The notes: generated by a model not told the origin, from the letters alone. Positions 43,770 to 54,866 are shown, counted from the stretch's first letter. The stretch is 64,000 nucleotides of DNA from Abyssisolibacter fermentans (GCF_001559865.1 NZ_LOHE01000060.1:1-64000), one strand, 5' to 3'. Translations and numbers: made by a program.

Positions 43770-43801
43770 AAAACCATGAAATATATTTAATCTCATGGTT
43801 T
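43770..43801 (-). terminator. Terminator after the chemoreceptor gene
   Basis: AAACCATGA and TCATGGTTT pair around a 14-base loop, with TATTTTT following on the minus strand. It is close in sequence to the hairpin at 42400-42434. Confidence 0.65.
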
Positions 43802-43879
43802 ATAGGTGTATTTACTTTATTGTAATCTCAAAATTAATATGGTTAAATAAATTTTTCCTTTCACTATTTTAACATATTG

Positions 43880-45487
43880 TTAATTTACACATTTATTTAA
43901 TTCTGACACTACATCATTTAATCTCAATGTTAAATTTGATAATTCTTTTGATGACTCATTTATAGAAAGTATACTAGAATTAATTTCTTCCATTTCACCA
44001 GAAGTCTGTTCACTTATAACTGAAATATTATCTAATGTACTTTCCATTTCTGATTTATTATTTTCTACTGTATTTAACGATTTGTTTATCTCTATCGATT
44101 TTTCATTTATGATATCTACAGAATTGTGAATTTTATTAAATATTTGCTCTGAATCAATTATTATTGCAGTTTGCTCTTCATTACTACGTTTAAATAACTC
44201 CATCTTTGTTACTGTTTCTTCAGAAACTATTTGCATATCTTCTATTACTTTTTTAATTTCTCCTGTGAATTCTGCTGACTGTTCTGCAAGATTTCTAACT
44301 TCTTCTGCCACTACCGCAAAACCTTTCCCATGTTCTCCAGCCCTTGCTGCTTCAATGCTAGCATTTAAAGCCAAAAGGTTAGTTTGATCCGCAATAGAAT
44401 TTATGGTATTTGATATCTCACTAATATTCGTAAATTTATTTTCTAAATCAACTAACTTCTGTGCCATTTCATCCATCAATTCGTTATTACGTTTATTTTT
44501 ATTTGTTAATTTTGAGATTATTTCAAGTCCTTGTGCATTTAAATTCTCAGACTTTTCACATGTAGTATATATATTTTTTGAAGAATCTACGAGTTTTTTT
44601 ATATTTTGTGAAAAATTATCCATAATACATACATTCGTTTGAGCGTCTTCAGCTTGACTTGATACACCTTCGGTAACTTCTTCTATAGCACTTGAAATTT
44701 CTATTATAGAATTGTTATTATTACTGCTAATTTTAGATATTTGATCACTTAATTCTATGAGCGAGTCTATAATACTTGAAATAGTTTCTTTTAATCTATT
44801 ATTTTTTATTGTAGCATCTTCTATCATTTTATCTATTTTAATTTGTTTTTCCTCAGCCATAAATCTTCCATCATGTAAAATCATATCTCTAAATATATGT
44901 AAAAATACAAATACTGCAAGACCGTTCATTAATATCTGTTGTATTAACATAGTTCTATAAAGCATTAGTAAAGCTTCCATGAACGTTTTGCCTTCTATTG
45001 TACTTAATACCGGAACTATAGTAATATGTACTACTTCCCACAATCCACCAAAAATAGTCCAATAAAATATATTCTTAATAGTTATTTTTCGCAAATCAAA
45101 ATCTTTTTTCCAAACTATAATAGATGCAATAGTTCCTACTAATACAGTTGCAACCGAACATGGTAATGCAGTCCAACCTCCTAATGAATATCTGTATATA
45201 GCACCTATAATTGAAACAAGCATACCAGCAACGGGGCCACCTATAACAGCTGACATTATAGCAAAAGCAGACCTAACATTAGTTTTTCCACCGCTTATTT
45301 CAATAGAATACTTTGAAGTTAAAATCATTGGAATTAAGAATAAAATTGTAGAAATAATAACTAACTTAATTTTGCTCTTATTATCTTTATTAAGTAATAT
45401 CCTTGTTATTATTTTCGATCTAGTAAGTAAATAAACTATACTTATAGATACTAAAATAATTAGTGATAAATTAATTATGGCACTCAT
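43880..45487 (-). CDS. Methyl-accepting chemotaxis protein with LytS-type 5TM sensor
   Basis: This protein of about 535 residues has an N-terminal membrane sensor of the 5TMR-LYT type ([20 protein letters not shown], five to six helices up to about 200) and a cytoplasmic signalling domain with the conserved hairpin tip [20 protein letters not shown]. It should report to CheA/CheW. The start at 45487 follows AAAGGACGTG; a GTG at 45496 overlaps that site. No chemotaxis genes are adjacent, so it is a stand-alone receptor; the ligand is unknown. Confidence 0.9.
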   Translation of the reverse strand: MSAIINLSLIILVSISIVYLLTRSKIITRILLNKDNKSKIKLVIISTILFLIPMILTSKYSIEISGGKTNVRSAFAIMSAVIGGPVAGMLVSIIGAIYRYSLGGWTALPCSVATVLVGTIASIIVWKKDFDLRKITIKNIFYWTIFGGLWEVVHITIVPVLSTIEGKTFMEALLMLYRTMLIQQILMNGLAVFVFLHIFRDMILHDGRFMAEEKQIKIDKMIEDATIKNNRLKETISSIIDSLIELSDQISKISSNNNNSIIEISSAIEEVTEGVSSQAEDAQTNVCIMDNFSQNIKKLVDSSKNIYTTCEKSENLNAQGLEIISKLTNKNKRNNELMDEMAQKLVDLENKFTNISEISNTINSIADQTNLLALNASIEAARAGEHGKGFAVVAEEVRNLAEQSAEFTGEIKKVIEDMQIVSEETVTKMELFKRSNEEQTAIIIDSEQIFNKIHNSVDIINEKSIEINKSLNTVENNKSEMESTLDNISVISEQTSGEMEEINSSILSINESSKELSNLTLRLNDVVSELNKCVN

Positions 45488-45735
45488 TATATACACGTCC
45501 TTTATAAAATTATTAGTTTTATAAATAATTATAGCATAGTTCTTTTAACTAAGTAAATCAAATATTTCTACATATATCATATAAATGTAATATTTTCATG
45601 ATGAAATTAGTATCTTTTTCCGTTAATGGGCTTTCAAAACATCTTTATTTTCTACCAATTATTTTATATTCCTATTTATTAAAAAAAATTAAAATTTCAA
45701 TTATTAATATTTATACATTTATATCCATTTTATAG

Positions 45736-45765
45736 AAAAACACTAAGATTCCTCTTAGTGTTTTT
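45736..45765 (-). terminator. Terminator after the methionine synthase gene
   Basis: AAAACACTAAGA and TCTTAGTGTTTT form a perfect 12-bp stem with a 4-base loop and T on the minus-strand side. It lies about 50 bases past the stop codon. Confidence 0.8.
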
Positions 45766-45813
45766 AATGTTTCGGTTACATTTAATATTTATTAAACTAT
45801 ATTTTTTTGACTT

Positions 45814-48174
45814 TTAAACCATAAAAATTCTCCTTGCTATTTCGACTGTATCCTTTGCATCCTTTGCAAAATAATCAGCCCCAATTTTCTTAGCATACTC
45901 ATTTGTCAATACTGCTCCACCTACTACTATCTTTATTTCTATACCATTATTTCTTAATGCATTTATAGTCCGCTGCATATTTTCAACGGTTGAAGTCATA
46001 AGAGCACTTAAACCTACTAGTTTTGCTTTTTCTTCCTTTACTACTTCCACTACTTTTTCTATGGCTACGTTCTTACCAAGATCCATAACCTCAAACCCAT
46101 AGTTCTCCAATAGTAATTTTACAATGTTTTTGCCAATATCATGGATATCTCCTTCAACTGTTGCTAAAATAATTTTACCCTTTGATATTTGCTGTTTCCC
46201 TTCCTCTATTAATTTATCCTTGATTGCATCGAATGCATTTTTCACTGTTTCAGCACTTCTAATAAGCTGGGGAAGATAAATTTCTTTTGCTTCATATTTC
46301 TGACCAACAAAATCCATAGCTGGTATTATATAAGAATCAACTATCTCCATTGGTTCTAGCTTCCTTAGTAATTCTTTCGTTTTCCGTGAAGCTTCTTCTT
46401 TTAATCCTTTTAATATAATATCCTTTAAAGTTCCATCTGAGCTCATTATTTTTACTTCATTTTCTTCTTTTTTGTTTCCATAAATATCTGTAAATTCCTC
46501 ACAACCTTCATCTTGATTAGATAATACTTTAAAAGACCTTATAACATCCATCATCTGGCTTGTAGAGTCGATTATTGGTGCATCTACTCCATAGCTTAAC
46601 CCCATTGCTAAATAAGTAGTATCTATGATTTTCCTGTTTGGTAGCCCAAAAGATATATTTCTTGTTCCTAAAACAGTTTTAACGTTGAACCTTGATTTAA
46701 TAAGTGATATAACCTTCAAAGTCTCTAATGCTGTCTCTTGCTGTGTTGATGCAGAAAGCACTATGGGGTCTATTAAAATGCTTTCTTCAGGTATACCATA
46801 TTTCTTAGCATTTAATATTATCTTTTCTGCTATTTTTAGCCTCTTTTGTGCAGTTTTAGGTATACCCTCTTCGTCAAGAGTAAGCCCTATAACTAATGCA
46901 CCATACTTTTTAACAATAGGGAAAATTGCTTCCATACTCGATTGTTTCCCATTTACTGAGTTTATTATAGGTTTTCCATTATAAATTCTAACTGCAGTTT
47001 CTATTACATCTTTTTTCATACTATCGATTTGAAGAGGAGTATCTATTATTCCTTGAAGCTCACTAACAACCCTTTTCATCATTTCCTTTTCATCGATTTC
47101 AAGTAACCCCATATTTATATCCAATATATCTGATCCACTTTCCTTTTGCAATATAGCTTCTTTGATAATTAGGTCTATATTGTTTTCTTTTAAAGCTTCT
47201 TTAAATTTTATCTTTCCTGTAGGGTTAATTCTCTCTCCAATAACTTTTACTTCCTGCCCAATAACTACCGTTTTAGTTGAAGAACATGTACATGTTAATC
47301 TCTTTGGTGTAGGTCTATTAAGTGCCATAAATTTTAGTCTTGCTTTTACTTCTTTAATAAATTCAGGATTTGTGCCACAGCACCCCCCGCAAATTGAGAC
47401 TCCCTTTTGAGCCATTTTTTCTATTTCATCAGCAAATTCATCTTTTGTTAAATCAAAAACAGTATTGCCATCTATAATTTTAGGAAGTCCTGCATTTGGT
47501 TGAACAATAACCGGAACTGATGCATATTTTAATATTTCATCTACAATGTTTTGAATCTCTTTTGGTCCTACAGAGCAATTTACACCTAAAGCATCTACTC
47601 CTAGCCCCTCTAGAACATTCACCATAGTAATAGGGTCAGTCCCTGTAAATGTTCTTTTATTATCACTGAAAGTCATAGTACAAAACACAGGCAGACTGCT
47701 GTTTTCCTTTGCTGCTAAAATAGCTGCCTTCGCTTCATACAAATCTGACATAGTTTCTATTAGTATTAAATCGACTCCGCACTTTTCTCCAATTACTACT
47801 TGTTCTTTAAATATGTCATACGCCTCTTCAAAACTCATTGTCCCTATGGGAGATAACATGGTTCCTATTGGTCCTATGTCCAGTGCAACATATTTACCAC
47901 TTGCTGCTTTTTTAGCTATTGCTACTCCACTATTAATTATATCTTCGACAGTATATTTCGTTTTTTTTAGCTTATAGCTATTTGCACCAAATGTATTGGC
48001 AGTTATTATATCAGCCCCCGCTTCTATATATTGTTTATGAATATCATATATTATTTCAGCTCTTTCAATGTTGTAGGTTTCTGGATATTCCCCTGCCTTC
48101 AAACCAAATTCTTGAAGCATAGTTCCCATAGCACCATCAAACACTAAAAAACTATTTCTAAATTTTTCAAGCAT
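45814..48174 (-). CDS. metH: Cobalamin-dependent methionine synthase, without the reactivation domain
   Basis: This 786-residue protein carries, in order, a homocysteine-binding barrel (zinc ligands in GVNCS and GGCCGT), a methyltetrahydrofolate/pterin-binding barrel (about 305-570, GERINPTG), a B12 cap and a B12-binding domain with the base-off motif DIHDIGKN. It transfers the methyl group of methyltetrahydrofolate to homocysteine. The C-terminal SAM-dependent reactivation domain of E. coli MetH is missing, but a separate protein with that domain is encoded just upstream. The start at 48174 overlaps that gene by 8 bases, after GAGAGGAG. Confidence 0.9.
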   Translation of the reverse strand: MLEKFRNSFLVFDGAMGTMLQEFGLKAGEYPETYNIERAEIIYDIHKQYIEAGADIITANTFGANSYKLKKTKYTVEDIINSGVAIAKKAASGKYVALDIGPIGTMLSPIGTMSFEEAYDIFKEQVVIGEKCGVDLILIETMSDLYEAKAAILAAKENSSLPVFCTMTFSDNKRTFTGTDPITMVNVLEGLGVDALGVNCSVGPKEIQNIVDEILKYASVPVIVQPNAGLPKIIDGNTVFDLTKDEFADEIEKMAQKGVSICGGCCGTNPEFIKEVKARLKFMALNRPTPKRLTCTCSSTKTVVIGQEVKVIGERINPTGKIKFKEALKENNIDLIIKEAILQKESGSDILDINMGLLEIDEKEMMKRVVSELQGIIDTPLQIDSMKKDVIETAVRIYNGKPIINSVNGKQSSMEAIFPIVKKYGALVIGLTLDEEGIPKTAQKRLKIAEKIILNAKKYGIPEESILIDPIVLSASTQQETALETLKVISLIKSRFNVKTVLGTRNISFGLPNRKIIDTTYLAMGLSYGVDAPIIDSTSQMMDVIRSFKVLSNQDEGCEEFTDIYGNKKEENEVKIMSSDGTLKDIILKGLKEEASRKTKELLRKLEPMEIVDSYIIPAMDFVGQKYEAKEIYLPQLIRSAETVKNAFDAIKDKLIEEGKQQISKGKIILATVEGDIHDIGKNIVKLLLENYGFEVMDLGKNVAIEKVVEVVKEEKAKLVGLSALMTSTVENMQRTINALRNNGIEIKIVVGGAVLTNEYAKKIGADYFAKDAKDTVEIARRIFMV

Positions 48175-48868
48175 GACATTCTTCTCCTCTCTTTGCATAG
48201 GTACAATTATTAAACATTTTACATTTTTTACATCCAAAATCACTTTTATCTTTAGATTTACTAAAGCCTATTATTGCAGTTACTGATTTTCTAGGTATTA
48301 AAATATTCTTTTCTGTTACTGTAAGACCGATTTGTGTCGGAGCTTTTAGAATTTCTAAAATTTCAAACTGACTATCAATTGGAAAATCGCCATATCCCGG
48401 GCTAAATCTTGTAGTAGTGTAATATCCGCTATCAAAAGCAATCCTTTTTATGATATTTTCGACACTGTCGCATAAGTTCTCTACTGCTACAGAAGCACAT
48501 GCATCAAAAATAATACTCTTTGTAATATCAATATTACTGTAATATCTTATTTTTTTGTCGACCTCATTACCTAACGTTACAGCCATTATTGCACATTTAT
48601 CTGAGGTTTTTAAATGGTTGAAAATATCATTTCCATTAAGTTTACATACACTTCCTGTTACATAAATATTGTGATTTAATTTCTTAATATCAAAAATATT
48701 AAATACATATTTAAATTCACATAGCTCTTTGATTTCCTTAATCGAAAATTCTATTATTCTTTTAGTAATTTCATCTATACTACAATTTTTATACCCTAGA
48801 TAACGCAATACTTCCTTTTTTTCAATATCTAGCGATATTTTTTTGATTTTATTAGGATTAATAACCAT
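48167..48868 (-). CDS. Methionine synthase reactivation-domain protein
   Basis: This 233-residue protein corresponds to the SAM-binding reactivation domain of MetH. The key motif RFSPGYGDFPIDSQ matches the domain's R-x-x-PGY block. A tail with CKKCKMFNNC could hold a metal. It reduces and re-methylates the oxidised cobalamin on MetH using SAM. The 8-base overlap with metH ensures equal production. The split arrangement is common in Clostridia and other anaerobes. Confidence 0.85.
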   Translation of the reverse strand: MVINPNKIKKISLDIEKKEVLRYLGYKNCSIDEITKRIIEFSIKEIKELCEFKYVFNIFDIKKLNHNIYVTGSVCKLNGNDIFNHLKTSDKCAIMAVTLGNEVDKKIRYYSNIDITKSIIFDACASVAVENLCDSVENIIKRIAFDSGYYTTTRFSPGYGDFPIDSQFEILEILKAPTQIGLTVTEKNILIPRKSVTAIIGFSKSKDKSDFGCKKCKMFNNCTYAKRGEECHA

Positions 48869-49121
48869 TATATATATACTCCTCTTATTTCGAATGACAT
48901 CATTTTAATTGTATCAGCTTTATTTTAAAGTCTAATATCAACTTATATATTGTATCATATTTAGTATCTATAGTAGAATTCATCAAAGTACTCCACCGTT
49001 TTAGTCATTAATAATTTTAATCATTATTACATTACTAATAGTAAATGATACTATTAAGTAAAAAAAACGTAAATCAACACTTAAATTTCCCTCTAAGAAA
49101 CATTTTTAAAATCTAATGTGT

Positions 49122-49153
49122 AAAAAACCCCTTTTTTTAAGAAAAGGAGTCTC
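49122..49153 (-). terminator. Terminator after the diguanylate cyclase gene
   Basis: ACTCCTTTTCTT and AAAAAAAGGGG pair and are followed by six T on the minus strand, about 35 bases after the stop. The 250 bases from here to the methionine operon show no gene and no SAM or T-box leader motif that I recognise. Confidence 0.6.
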
Positions 49154-49185
49154 TTTATTGAAACTATTCTATAATAAAACTAACT

Positions 49186-50817
49186 TCAATTTATCTTTTC
49201 TAACCAACTTATAACTACTCTATTTCGACCATTTTGCTTTGCTTTATAAAGTGCAGTATCTGCCTTTAAAAAAAGTTGCTCAAAAGATAAATCTTCATCT
49301 ACAGTTTCTGAAATTCCAATACTAACTGTAGCATTAATAATTTTGCCTTTATAAATAAATTCATACTTTTCTATATTCTTTCTAATACGCTCAGCTATTT
49401 CTACTGCAGTTTTTTTCTTACAGTTTCTAAGGAAAACTCCAAATTCTTCTCCACCTAATCTTCCAATCATATCTCCTTCTCTAATACATTTATTAATTAA
49501 CTCAACCATGGTCTCTAGTACATAATCTCCTGCAATGTGCCCATTATCATCATTAATTTTCTTAAAATAATCAATGTCTAATACTAGCATAAATATTCCG
49601 GCATCATCTTTTTTAACATTACTAAGCCATATATTAACATTTTCAACAAAAGAAACTTTATTAAATACTTTTGTCAAACCATCTCTTTCTGCTTTAATTT
49701 TTAATATTTTATTTTTTCTTTTTTCGGTAGTGATATCTCTAATCATTGAAATGGTTCCCACCTCAGAATGTTTAATAGTATTTAATGTATGTACAGTAAT
49801 ATAATAATAATACTCTTCTCCATCTAAAGTAACAGTAATTTCAAAATTATCACTACGCATTTCTTGAATAGCTTTATGCCACTTTTCATACTTCTGCTCC
49901 AATAATTCTTTTGCCTTTTCCTTACTTCGTTTAGTCCACAGTTTTTTTGTCTTATCCAATTTATATACTTCGTCCTCTAGACAAGTATTTAATTCATGCT
50001 GTCTAAAAAATTTACACGCTGATGGGTTTATATCAACAACTGTCCCTTCAGGCGAACATACTACAATTCCTTCATCTACAACGTCAAATACCTTGTCCCT
50101 TGCAATAGGTGAGATAGAAAACAAATCATATTTAAACACTCCCCAAAGTAAACATAAGCACCCAGGAGTAAATAAAGCAGATATTGGCATAATAATACCC
50201 ATTTCTTCTAACCATGCCGCCTTAAGAATACCAAAAATAACTGGTAACACAATTCCTAACATTACAAAAAAAACTTGAGTTTTATAAGATTTAGATGTTC
50301 TTCGCATAAAAAATGCCAGTTTAACCTCTGCTACAATCATAATAATATAATTTAATGATACCATCACTTTACCTAGTAAGGTTTGTTTAACATAAAGTGC
50401 AGAATCAATGCTATTCATTCTAATTTCAATTCCAGACCTCATTAAATGGTGATAGGAATCTGTTAATATAAGTAGAATAGCTGTCCATTGAATCAAAGCC
50501 AAAGTTAAAATAACCTTTTTACTAAAACCATTTCTATCTCCTGAATAAGCAAACACAAACGCTATTGAAGCAACCGGAGCCATAAAAACACCTATTTGTG
50601 TAATATTACGCCAAAAAACTTTAGTTTCAAAATTAATCGCTCCTATTTCTAAAAATGAACCAATAGCCCAGATTACTAAAAATGATAATAAATATACTAA
50701 TTGTAAAGCTCCTTGTCTTTTTCTATTTTTTATTGAAAATATAATAACACTAATGAGTATAGCAATGGACGATAGATTTATAAATAAATTAGCAAAGCTA
50801 ATCTCCATATTAAACAC
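49186..50817 (-). CDS. Membrane diguanylate cyclase (7TM-PAS-GGDEF)
   Basis: This 543-residue protein has an N-terminal histidine-kinase-type seven-helix membrane module (about 1-230), a PAS domain (about 245-370) and a GGDEF domain with the active motif RLGGEEFGVFLR. It should make cyclic di-GMP from two GTP. The DxLTxxxNK-type start of the cyclase domain (RDGLTKVFNKVSF) is intact. It is a single-gene unit with its own terminator. Confidence 0.88.
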   Translation of the reverse strand: MFNMEISFANLFINLSSIAILISVIIFSIKNRKRQGALQLVYLLSFLVIWAIGSFLEIGAINFETKVFWRNITQIGVFMAPVASIAFVFAYSGDRNGFSKKVILTLALIQWTAILLILTDSYHHLMRSGIEIRMNSIDSALYVKQTLLGKVMVSLNYIIMIVAEVKLAFFMRRTSKSYKTQVFFVMLGIVLPVIFGILKAAWLEEMGIIMPISALFTPGCLCLLWGVFKYDLFSISPIARDKVFDVVDEGIVVCSPEGTVVDINPSACKFFRQHELNTCLEDEVYKLDKTKKLWTKRSKEKAKELLEQKYEKWHKAIQEMRSDNFEITVTLDGEEYYYYITVHTLNTIKHSEVGTISMIRDITTEKRKNKILKIKAERDGLTKVFNKVSFVENVNIWLSNVKKDDAGIFMLVLDIDYFKKINDDNGHIAGDYVLETMVELINKCIREGDMIGRLGGEEFGVFLRNCKKKTAVEIAERIRKNIEKYEFIYKGKIINATVSIGISETVDEDLSFEQLFLKADTALYKAKQNGRNRVVISWLEKIN

Positions 50818-50983
50818 TCCTTCTATAGCTATAAAGTTATATCGAATTTATCAACAATATTAGTTTACTATAAAACTGTTTATTAAAGCAATACATACAT
50901 GTTATTCAACATATTTAAGTAAAGTTCTACTATTTGTCTATTTAGTTAAAACTCCTATACAATTTTCATAGTTATCAATTAAT

Positions 50984-51991
50984 TCAGTTTATATTTTCTA
51001 TTCTAAATTTGTTTATTAATTCTTTAATAGCTGATACAATAACATCTGCATTCTTCTGCATAATAGAAATATGACTAGCATCTTTCACAATAATTTGTTT
51101 ACTATTTGTTGATAGACTCAACAAACTTTGCTGAGATTCATCCCAAAATGGAAGTTCTTCTAAAGAACTATCAGCAGTTATTATAATGATTGGTATATTA
51201 CCCAAATCTATTTTATTATACATCTTTTTAGCACTTTCAGTTACAGCATATCCTTCTTCCAAAATATCATCATTTAACATATTTTTGAATAGCATAAATT
51301 TTTCTATATTTTTGCTATCATCAGGCATAGCATTAATTCTATCATTTATTAATGGAACTAATTTAATTTCTGTTATTAGGCGTACAAGCCCAGTTCTATT
51401 AATAAAACGAAGAGCTTTAACACCTATTTCTGGAATTGAAGCTTCTGTATCCTTTATATGTTTTATTGGGCTAGTTCCATCTACTAAAACTATACCCTCA
51501 ACCTCTTCTGGATATTTATTACTATATAGTAGCACCTCCATTGCTCCCATAGAATGAGCTACAAATAAGTAGGGTGGACTCTCTCCAGCTTTGTTTAATA
51601 GTCTTCTTAAATCTTCAACTATTTGCTCTGTATCTCTTGGTGTTTCTGAATGCTCGCTCCATCCATATCCAGGTCTTTCATATACACATGTACGCGTAAT
51701 ATTTGATACCTCAGGTTGTATAAGACGATAGTCTGTATAAGCACAAGGAGTACCACTACCACAAGTCATAACCACAGTAGGACTACCTTCAGAAGTACTA
51801 TATATATGCATTTTATGTCCATCAATATCTATTAACTTTCCTGGTGCTTTATATTTTTTATCTTCTTCTTTAAGCATTACCATATTTAATAAAGTACTAA
51901 TTATAAGAAATGCTGCTAAGATTATAATAATACGTTTTAATACCATTTTTTTATTTTTTTCAGCGTCTCGTTTGTAAATTGTTTTTGACAT
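50984..51991 (-). CDS. Membrane-anchored alpha/beta hydrolase
   Basis: This protein of about 335 residues has one N-terminal membrane segment (about 16-40) and an alpha/beta-hydrolase domain. The nucleophile is the Ser of VAHSMGAME, the oxyanion region is MTCGSGTPCAYTD, and the His is in KDASHISIM. It looks like an esterase or lipase-type enzyme facing outside. The start at 51991 follows GTGAGGGAAAG. It may be co-transcribed with the YcxB-like gene upstream. Confidence 0.78.
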   Translation of the reverse strand: MSKTIYKRDAEKNKKMVLKRIIIILAAFLIISTLLNMVMLKEEDKKYKAPGKLIDIDGHKMHIYSTSEGSPTVVMTCGSGTPCAYTDYRLIQPEVSNITRTCVYERPGYGWSEHSETPRDTEQIVEDLRRLLNKAGESPPYLFVAHSMGAMEVLLYSNKYPEEVEGIVLVDGTSPIKHIKDTEASIPEIGVKALRFINRTGLVRLITEIKLVPLINDRINAMPDDSKNIEKFMLFKNMLNDDILEEGYAVTESAKKMYNKIDLGNIPIIIITADSSLEELPFWDESQQSLLSLSTNSKQIIVKDASHISIMQKNADVIVSAIKELINKFRIENIN

Positions 51992-52035
51992 TTTTCTTTC
52001 CCTCACTTATGACATAAATATATGCAAATAAAAAC

Positions 52036-52638
52036 TTAAGAAATCTGCATTCCTTTCTTTTCCACTGAGTATTTTTTTGAAACTTTGCTCTTTATAAATC
52101 TAATTAAATCTAATCTATTTTCCAAGAATTTTCTAGGTATTATAAAAGCTTTATTCTTTGTAATATATAAAGCAAGATAAAGCTTTGTTTCTTTAACAGC
52201 TATTAACTCTCTCCACTTATATTCATTTTCTCCATTGGTTGAAATAACTCTAAATCCTAAATCATCAATTATATATTTTAGAGGTCTTTTTATAAGCTTG
52301 TTTTTCTCAAAAGATTTTTTACTAATTTTATTTATAATTCTAGGATAAATAAACCAAGGGACAATAAATAAAATGAACACCATGAATAAAACGTATAATA
52401 AACTTGAAATAAAATCCCAACTCATAAAATCAATTTTACTAGTGCTTGTATTCTCAACTGGTTTGCATAATAATTTAATTCCAACAACGGCAACAGCAAA
52501 TAGCGATATATAAACAACACCAATTGCTCTCCAAATTTTCAAAAACCATTTATTACTATGATGCTTTGTATACTCTTCAAACTCTTTGTATTCAACAATT
52601 ACATTATTAATCTCAAAATTGTTGTTTTCTATTTCCAT
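52036..52638 (-). CDS. YcxB-like membrane protein
   Basis: This protein of about 200 residues has two membrane segments (about 45-70 and 85-110) and a C-terminal beta-rich domain. The block YKWRELIAVKETKLYLALYI with IIPRKFL fits the YcxB-like C-terminal family. Its function is unknown. The start at 52638 (MEIENNN) follows GTGAGGAAAG; the frame is open to 52686. It is 30-45 bases from the hydrolase gene. Confidence 0.6.
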   Translation of the reverse strand: MEIENNNFEINNVIVEYKEFEEYTKHHSNKWFLKIWRAIGVVYISLFAVAVVGIKLLCKPVENTSTSKIDFMSWDFISSLLYVLFMVFILFIVPWFIYPRIINKISKKSFEKNKLIKRPLKYIIDDLGFRVISTNGENEYKWRELIAVKETKLYLALYITKNKAFIIPRKFLENRLDLIRFIKSKVSKKYSVEKKGMQIS

Positions 52639-52844
52639 TGATTCTTTCCTCACCCCTTTTTCCCCCTGTTTTATAAAAAACGACATTTCTTTTCACATTC
52701 TAGTTTAATTACATATAGTACTTCTCCAATTATCATATATATCCTTTAATTTTATGTATTACCCTTTTTTATATATTCTTATGGCTCACGCTTCATAAGC
52801 CCAAAAACTAAAAATTTAAAATACTATTTGTATAAAATTAATAA

Positions 52845-52876
52845 AATGTCTACATTATTTATCTAATGTAGACATT
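52845..52876 (-). terminator. Perfect hairpin after the ABC-F gene, probable terminator
   Basis: AATGTCTACATTA and TAATGTAGACATT pair perfectly around six bases, followed by TTTATTAATTTT on the minus strand. The 230 bases between it and the ABC-F stop, and the 200 bases on its other side, hold no gene that I can see. Confidence 0.65.
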
Positions 52877-53106
52877 CATTTGATTTTCAACTTATTTAAA
52901 AATTAATCTTTATTTATTAATTACTTATCTCTTGCATTTAAATATCTAGTATCTCTAATTAATTATACTAGATGCAAACAAATGCACATAATTAACTGCT
53001 TTAAATCATCTGCACACTGTCTATAGACTACTTTTTAAGTGCATCTTGTATTATAAATTCAATGCAATATCATTATCAATACAACTTTCATTTTTACCCA
53101 AATGTA

Positions 53107-54840
53107 CTATTGAGCGCCACCTATTCTCTTTTTTTTCTCAACCAAATCATTAAATTCAGAATCTAATTTTTGATATTCAGGATCTTCTGGTGTATATTTA
53201 CTCAATTCGCCTAATATATAAGCCATCCTAGTTTCTACAATTAGATTCTCATCAACTTTATCTTTATCATTATTTTCTTTTTTAGTTTTTTCTATATACT
53301 CCTTAAAACTACACTCTATTCTTTTGACTTCTTCATTTTCAAATACTAATAATTTATCACAGATCCTTTCTAACATATATCTATCATGAGATACAATTAT
53401 AATAGTTCCATTATAATTCTCAAGTGCTTCTTCTAGTTTTTCTCTACAATTTAAATCTAAGTGATTTGTTGGCTCATCTAGAATAAGAATACTATTATTA
53501 TTTAATATTAGTTGTGCTACTTTAACTCTAGTTCTTTCACCAAGGCTTAAATTTTTGACCTGTTTTTTTATCATAGATTCGGTAAATCCCAAGTTGGCTA
53601 ATAATGTTTTTACCTTACTCGACTTTTCCCTTGATGTAATATCAAACAATTCTATAACCAAGCTATCTCCATCTAAATCCAATACATCCTGACTTATATA
53701 TGATATTTTTGCCGATGAGCTTAAAAACATATGACCTTCATCTAATTTTTTCTCTCCAATTATAGCTTTTATTAAAGTTGTCTTACCACATCCATTTGCT
53801 CCATATAACCCAATTTTATCACCTCTCTGAATATAAAAACAGCTGTCTCTAAACAAAACTTTATCTCCATAAACCTTAGTTATATTTAAAGCTTCTATAA
53901 CTCTTTTTCCTTTCTTCTCAGCATTATTAAATACAAAATCGATTTCTTTTTCTTCTTTTGGTTTTTTTATTCCTTCTAATTCGATTTTTTCAAGTCTTTT
54001 CAATTTCGACTTTACTTGCTTATCTTTTTTCTTTGCCTTTACTCTATAAAATTCTTTACCTCCAAATTTTCTACCTGCTTTTTCTGCTTTTTTACTTGCT
54101 CCTCTATGAGATTTATCTGACCAAGTTTTCAGCCTATCTATATCTTTTTCAATTTTCTTTATATATTTTTCCTGATTGATATAAGCCTTTAGTTGACTTT
54201 GATATCTACGTTTCTTTTCATCTCTATAGCAAGTATAATTACCTTTATAACTTGTAGTTACACCATCTTCAATTTCCAAAATTCTACCTACAGTCTCATC
54301 AAGAAAATATCTATCATGAGAAATAATAATAATTGTCCCATCATATTTTTTTATCTCATCAATTAACCAGCAAATTCCTTGAAAATCCAAATGATTAGTT
54401 GGTTCATCTAAAATCAGTAAATTGGGCTTTGCAGTCCATATATTGGCTAATGCTAATTTAGTTTTCTCCCCGCCACTTAACTCACCGAATTTTTCTTGAT
54501 TCCAATCCTTTACCTTATCCATGCCTAACTGGCTTGTTGCTTGTAAAAAAGATGTTATACACTCTTTATCATTTGCATACATATCATTAATTGTTTTAGC
54601 TCTATAAAAGGTTGATTGTAGTAGATAGCCTATTTTCACTTCCTTATAACTCCACATAATATTTCCCTCATCCTGTTTTATATTACCATATATTATATTA
54701 GCTAATGTGGTTTTCCCAGCTCCATTATTTCCTACTAGACCTATTCTATCTCCTAATTTTATTTCAAAATTTATATCTTTTAAAACCTTTTGCTCTCCAA
54801 AATCTTTTTTTATACCAACACAATTCATTAAAATTGACAT
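53107..54840 (-). CDS. ABC-F ATPase of the antibiotic-resistance type
   Basis: This protein of about 577 residues has two ABC domains and no membrane part. Each has Walker A (GNNGAGKTT; GANGCGKTT), a signature (LSGGEKTKLA; LSLGERTRVK) and Walker B plus EPTNHLD. A basic linker (RAKKKDKQVKSKL-like, about 240-300) and C-terminal extension suggest ribosome protection, as in Vga/Lsa/VmlR-type proteins against lincosamides, pleuromutilins and streptogramin A. The leader has a consensus promoter, two short open frames and a terminator, consistent with drug-induced attenuation. The start at 54840 follows ATGAGGTGA. Confidence 0.82.
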   Translation of the reverse strand: MSILMNCVGIKKDFGEQKVLKDINFEIKLGDRIGLVGNNGAGKTTLANIIYGNIKQDEGNIMWSYKEVKIGYLLQSTFYRAKTINDMYANDKECITSFLQATSQLGMDKVKDWNQEKFGELSGGEKTKLALANIWTAKPNLLILDEPTNHLDFQGICWLIDEIKKYDGTIIIISHDRYFLDETVGRILEIEDGVTTSYKGNYTCYRDEKKRRYQSQLKAYINQEKYIKKIEKDIDRLKTWSDKSHRGASKKAEKAGRKFGGKEFYRVKAKKKDKQVKSKLKRLEKIELEGIKKPKEEKEIDFVFNNAEKKGKRVIEALNITKVYGDKVLFRDSCFYIQRGDKIGLYGANGCGKTTLIKAIIGEKKLDEGHMFLSSSAKISYISQDVLDLDGDSLVIELFDITSREKSSKVKTLLANLGFTESMIKKQVKNLSLGERTRVKVAQLILNNNSILILDEPTNHLDLNCREKLEEALENYNGTIIIVSHDRYMLERICDKLLVFENEEVKRIECSFKEYIEKTKKENNDKDKVDENLIVETRMAYILGELSKYTPEDPEYQKLDSEFNDLVEKKKRIGGAQ

Positions 54841-54866
54841 AATAATCACCTCATACCTTTCTTAAT

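Noticed and set aside
48869-49121. SAM riboswitch (S-box) upstream of the methionine synthase genes
   Set aside because: The S-box core sequences and a leader terminator are not visible in this 250-base gap.
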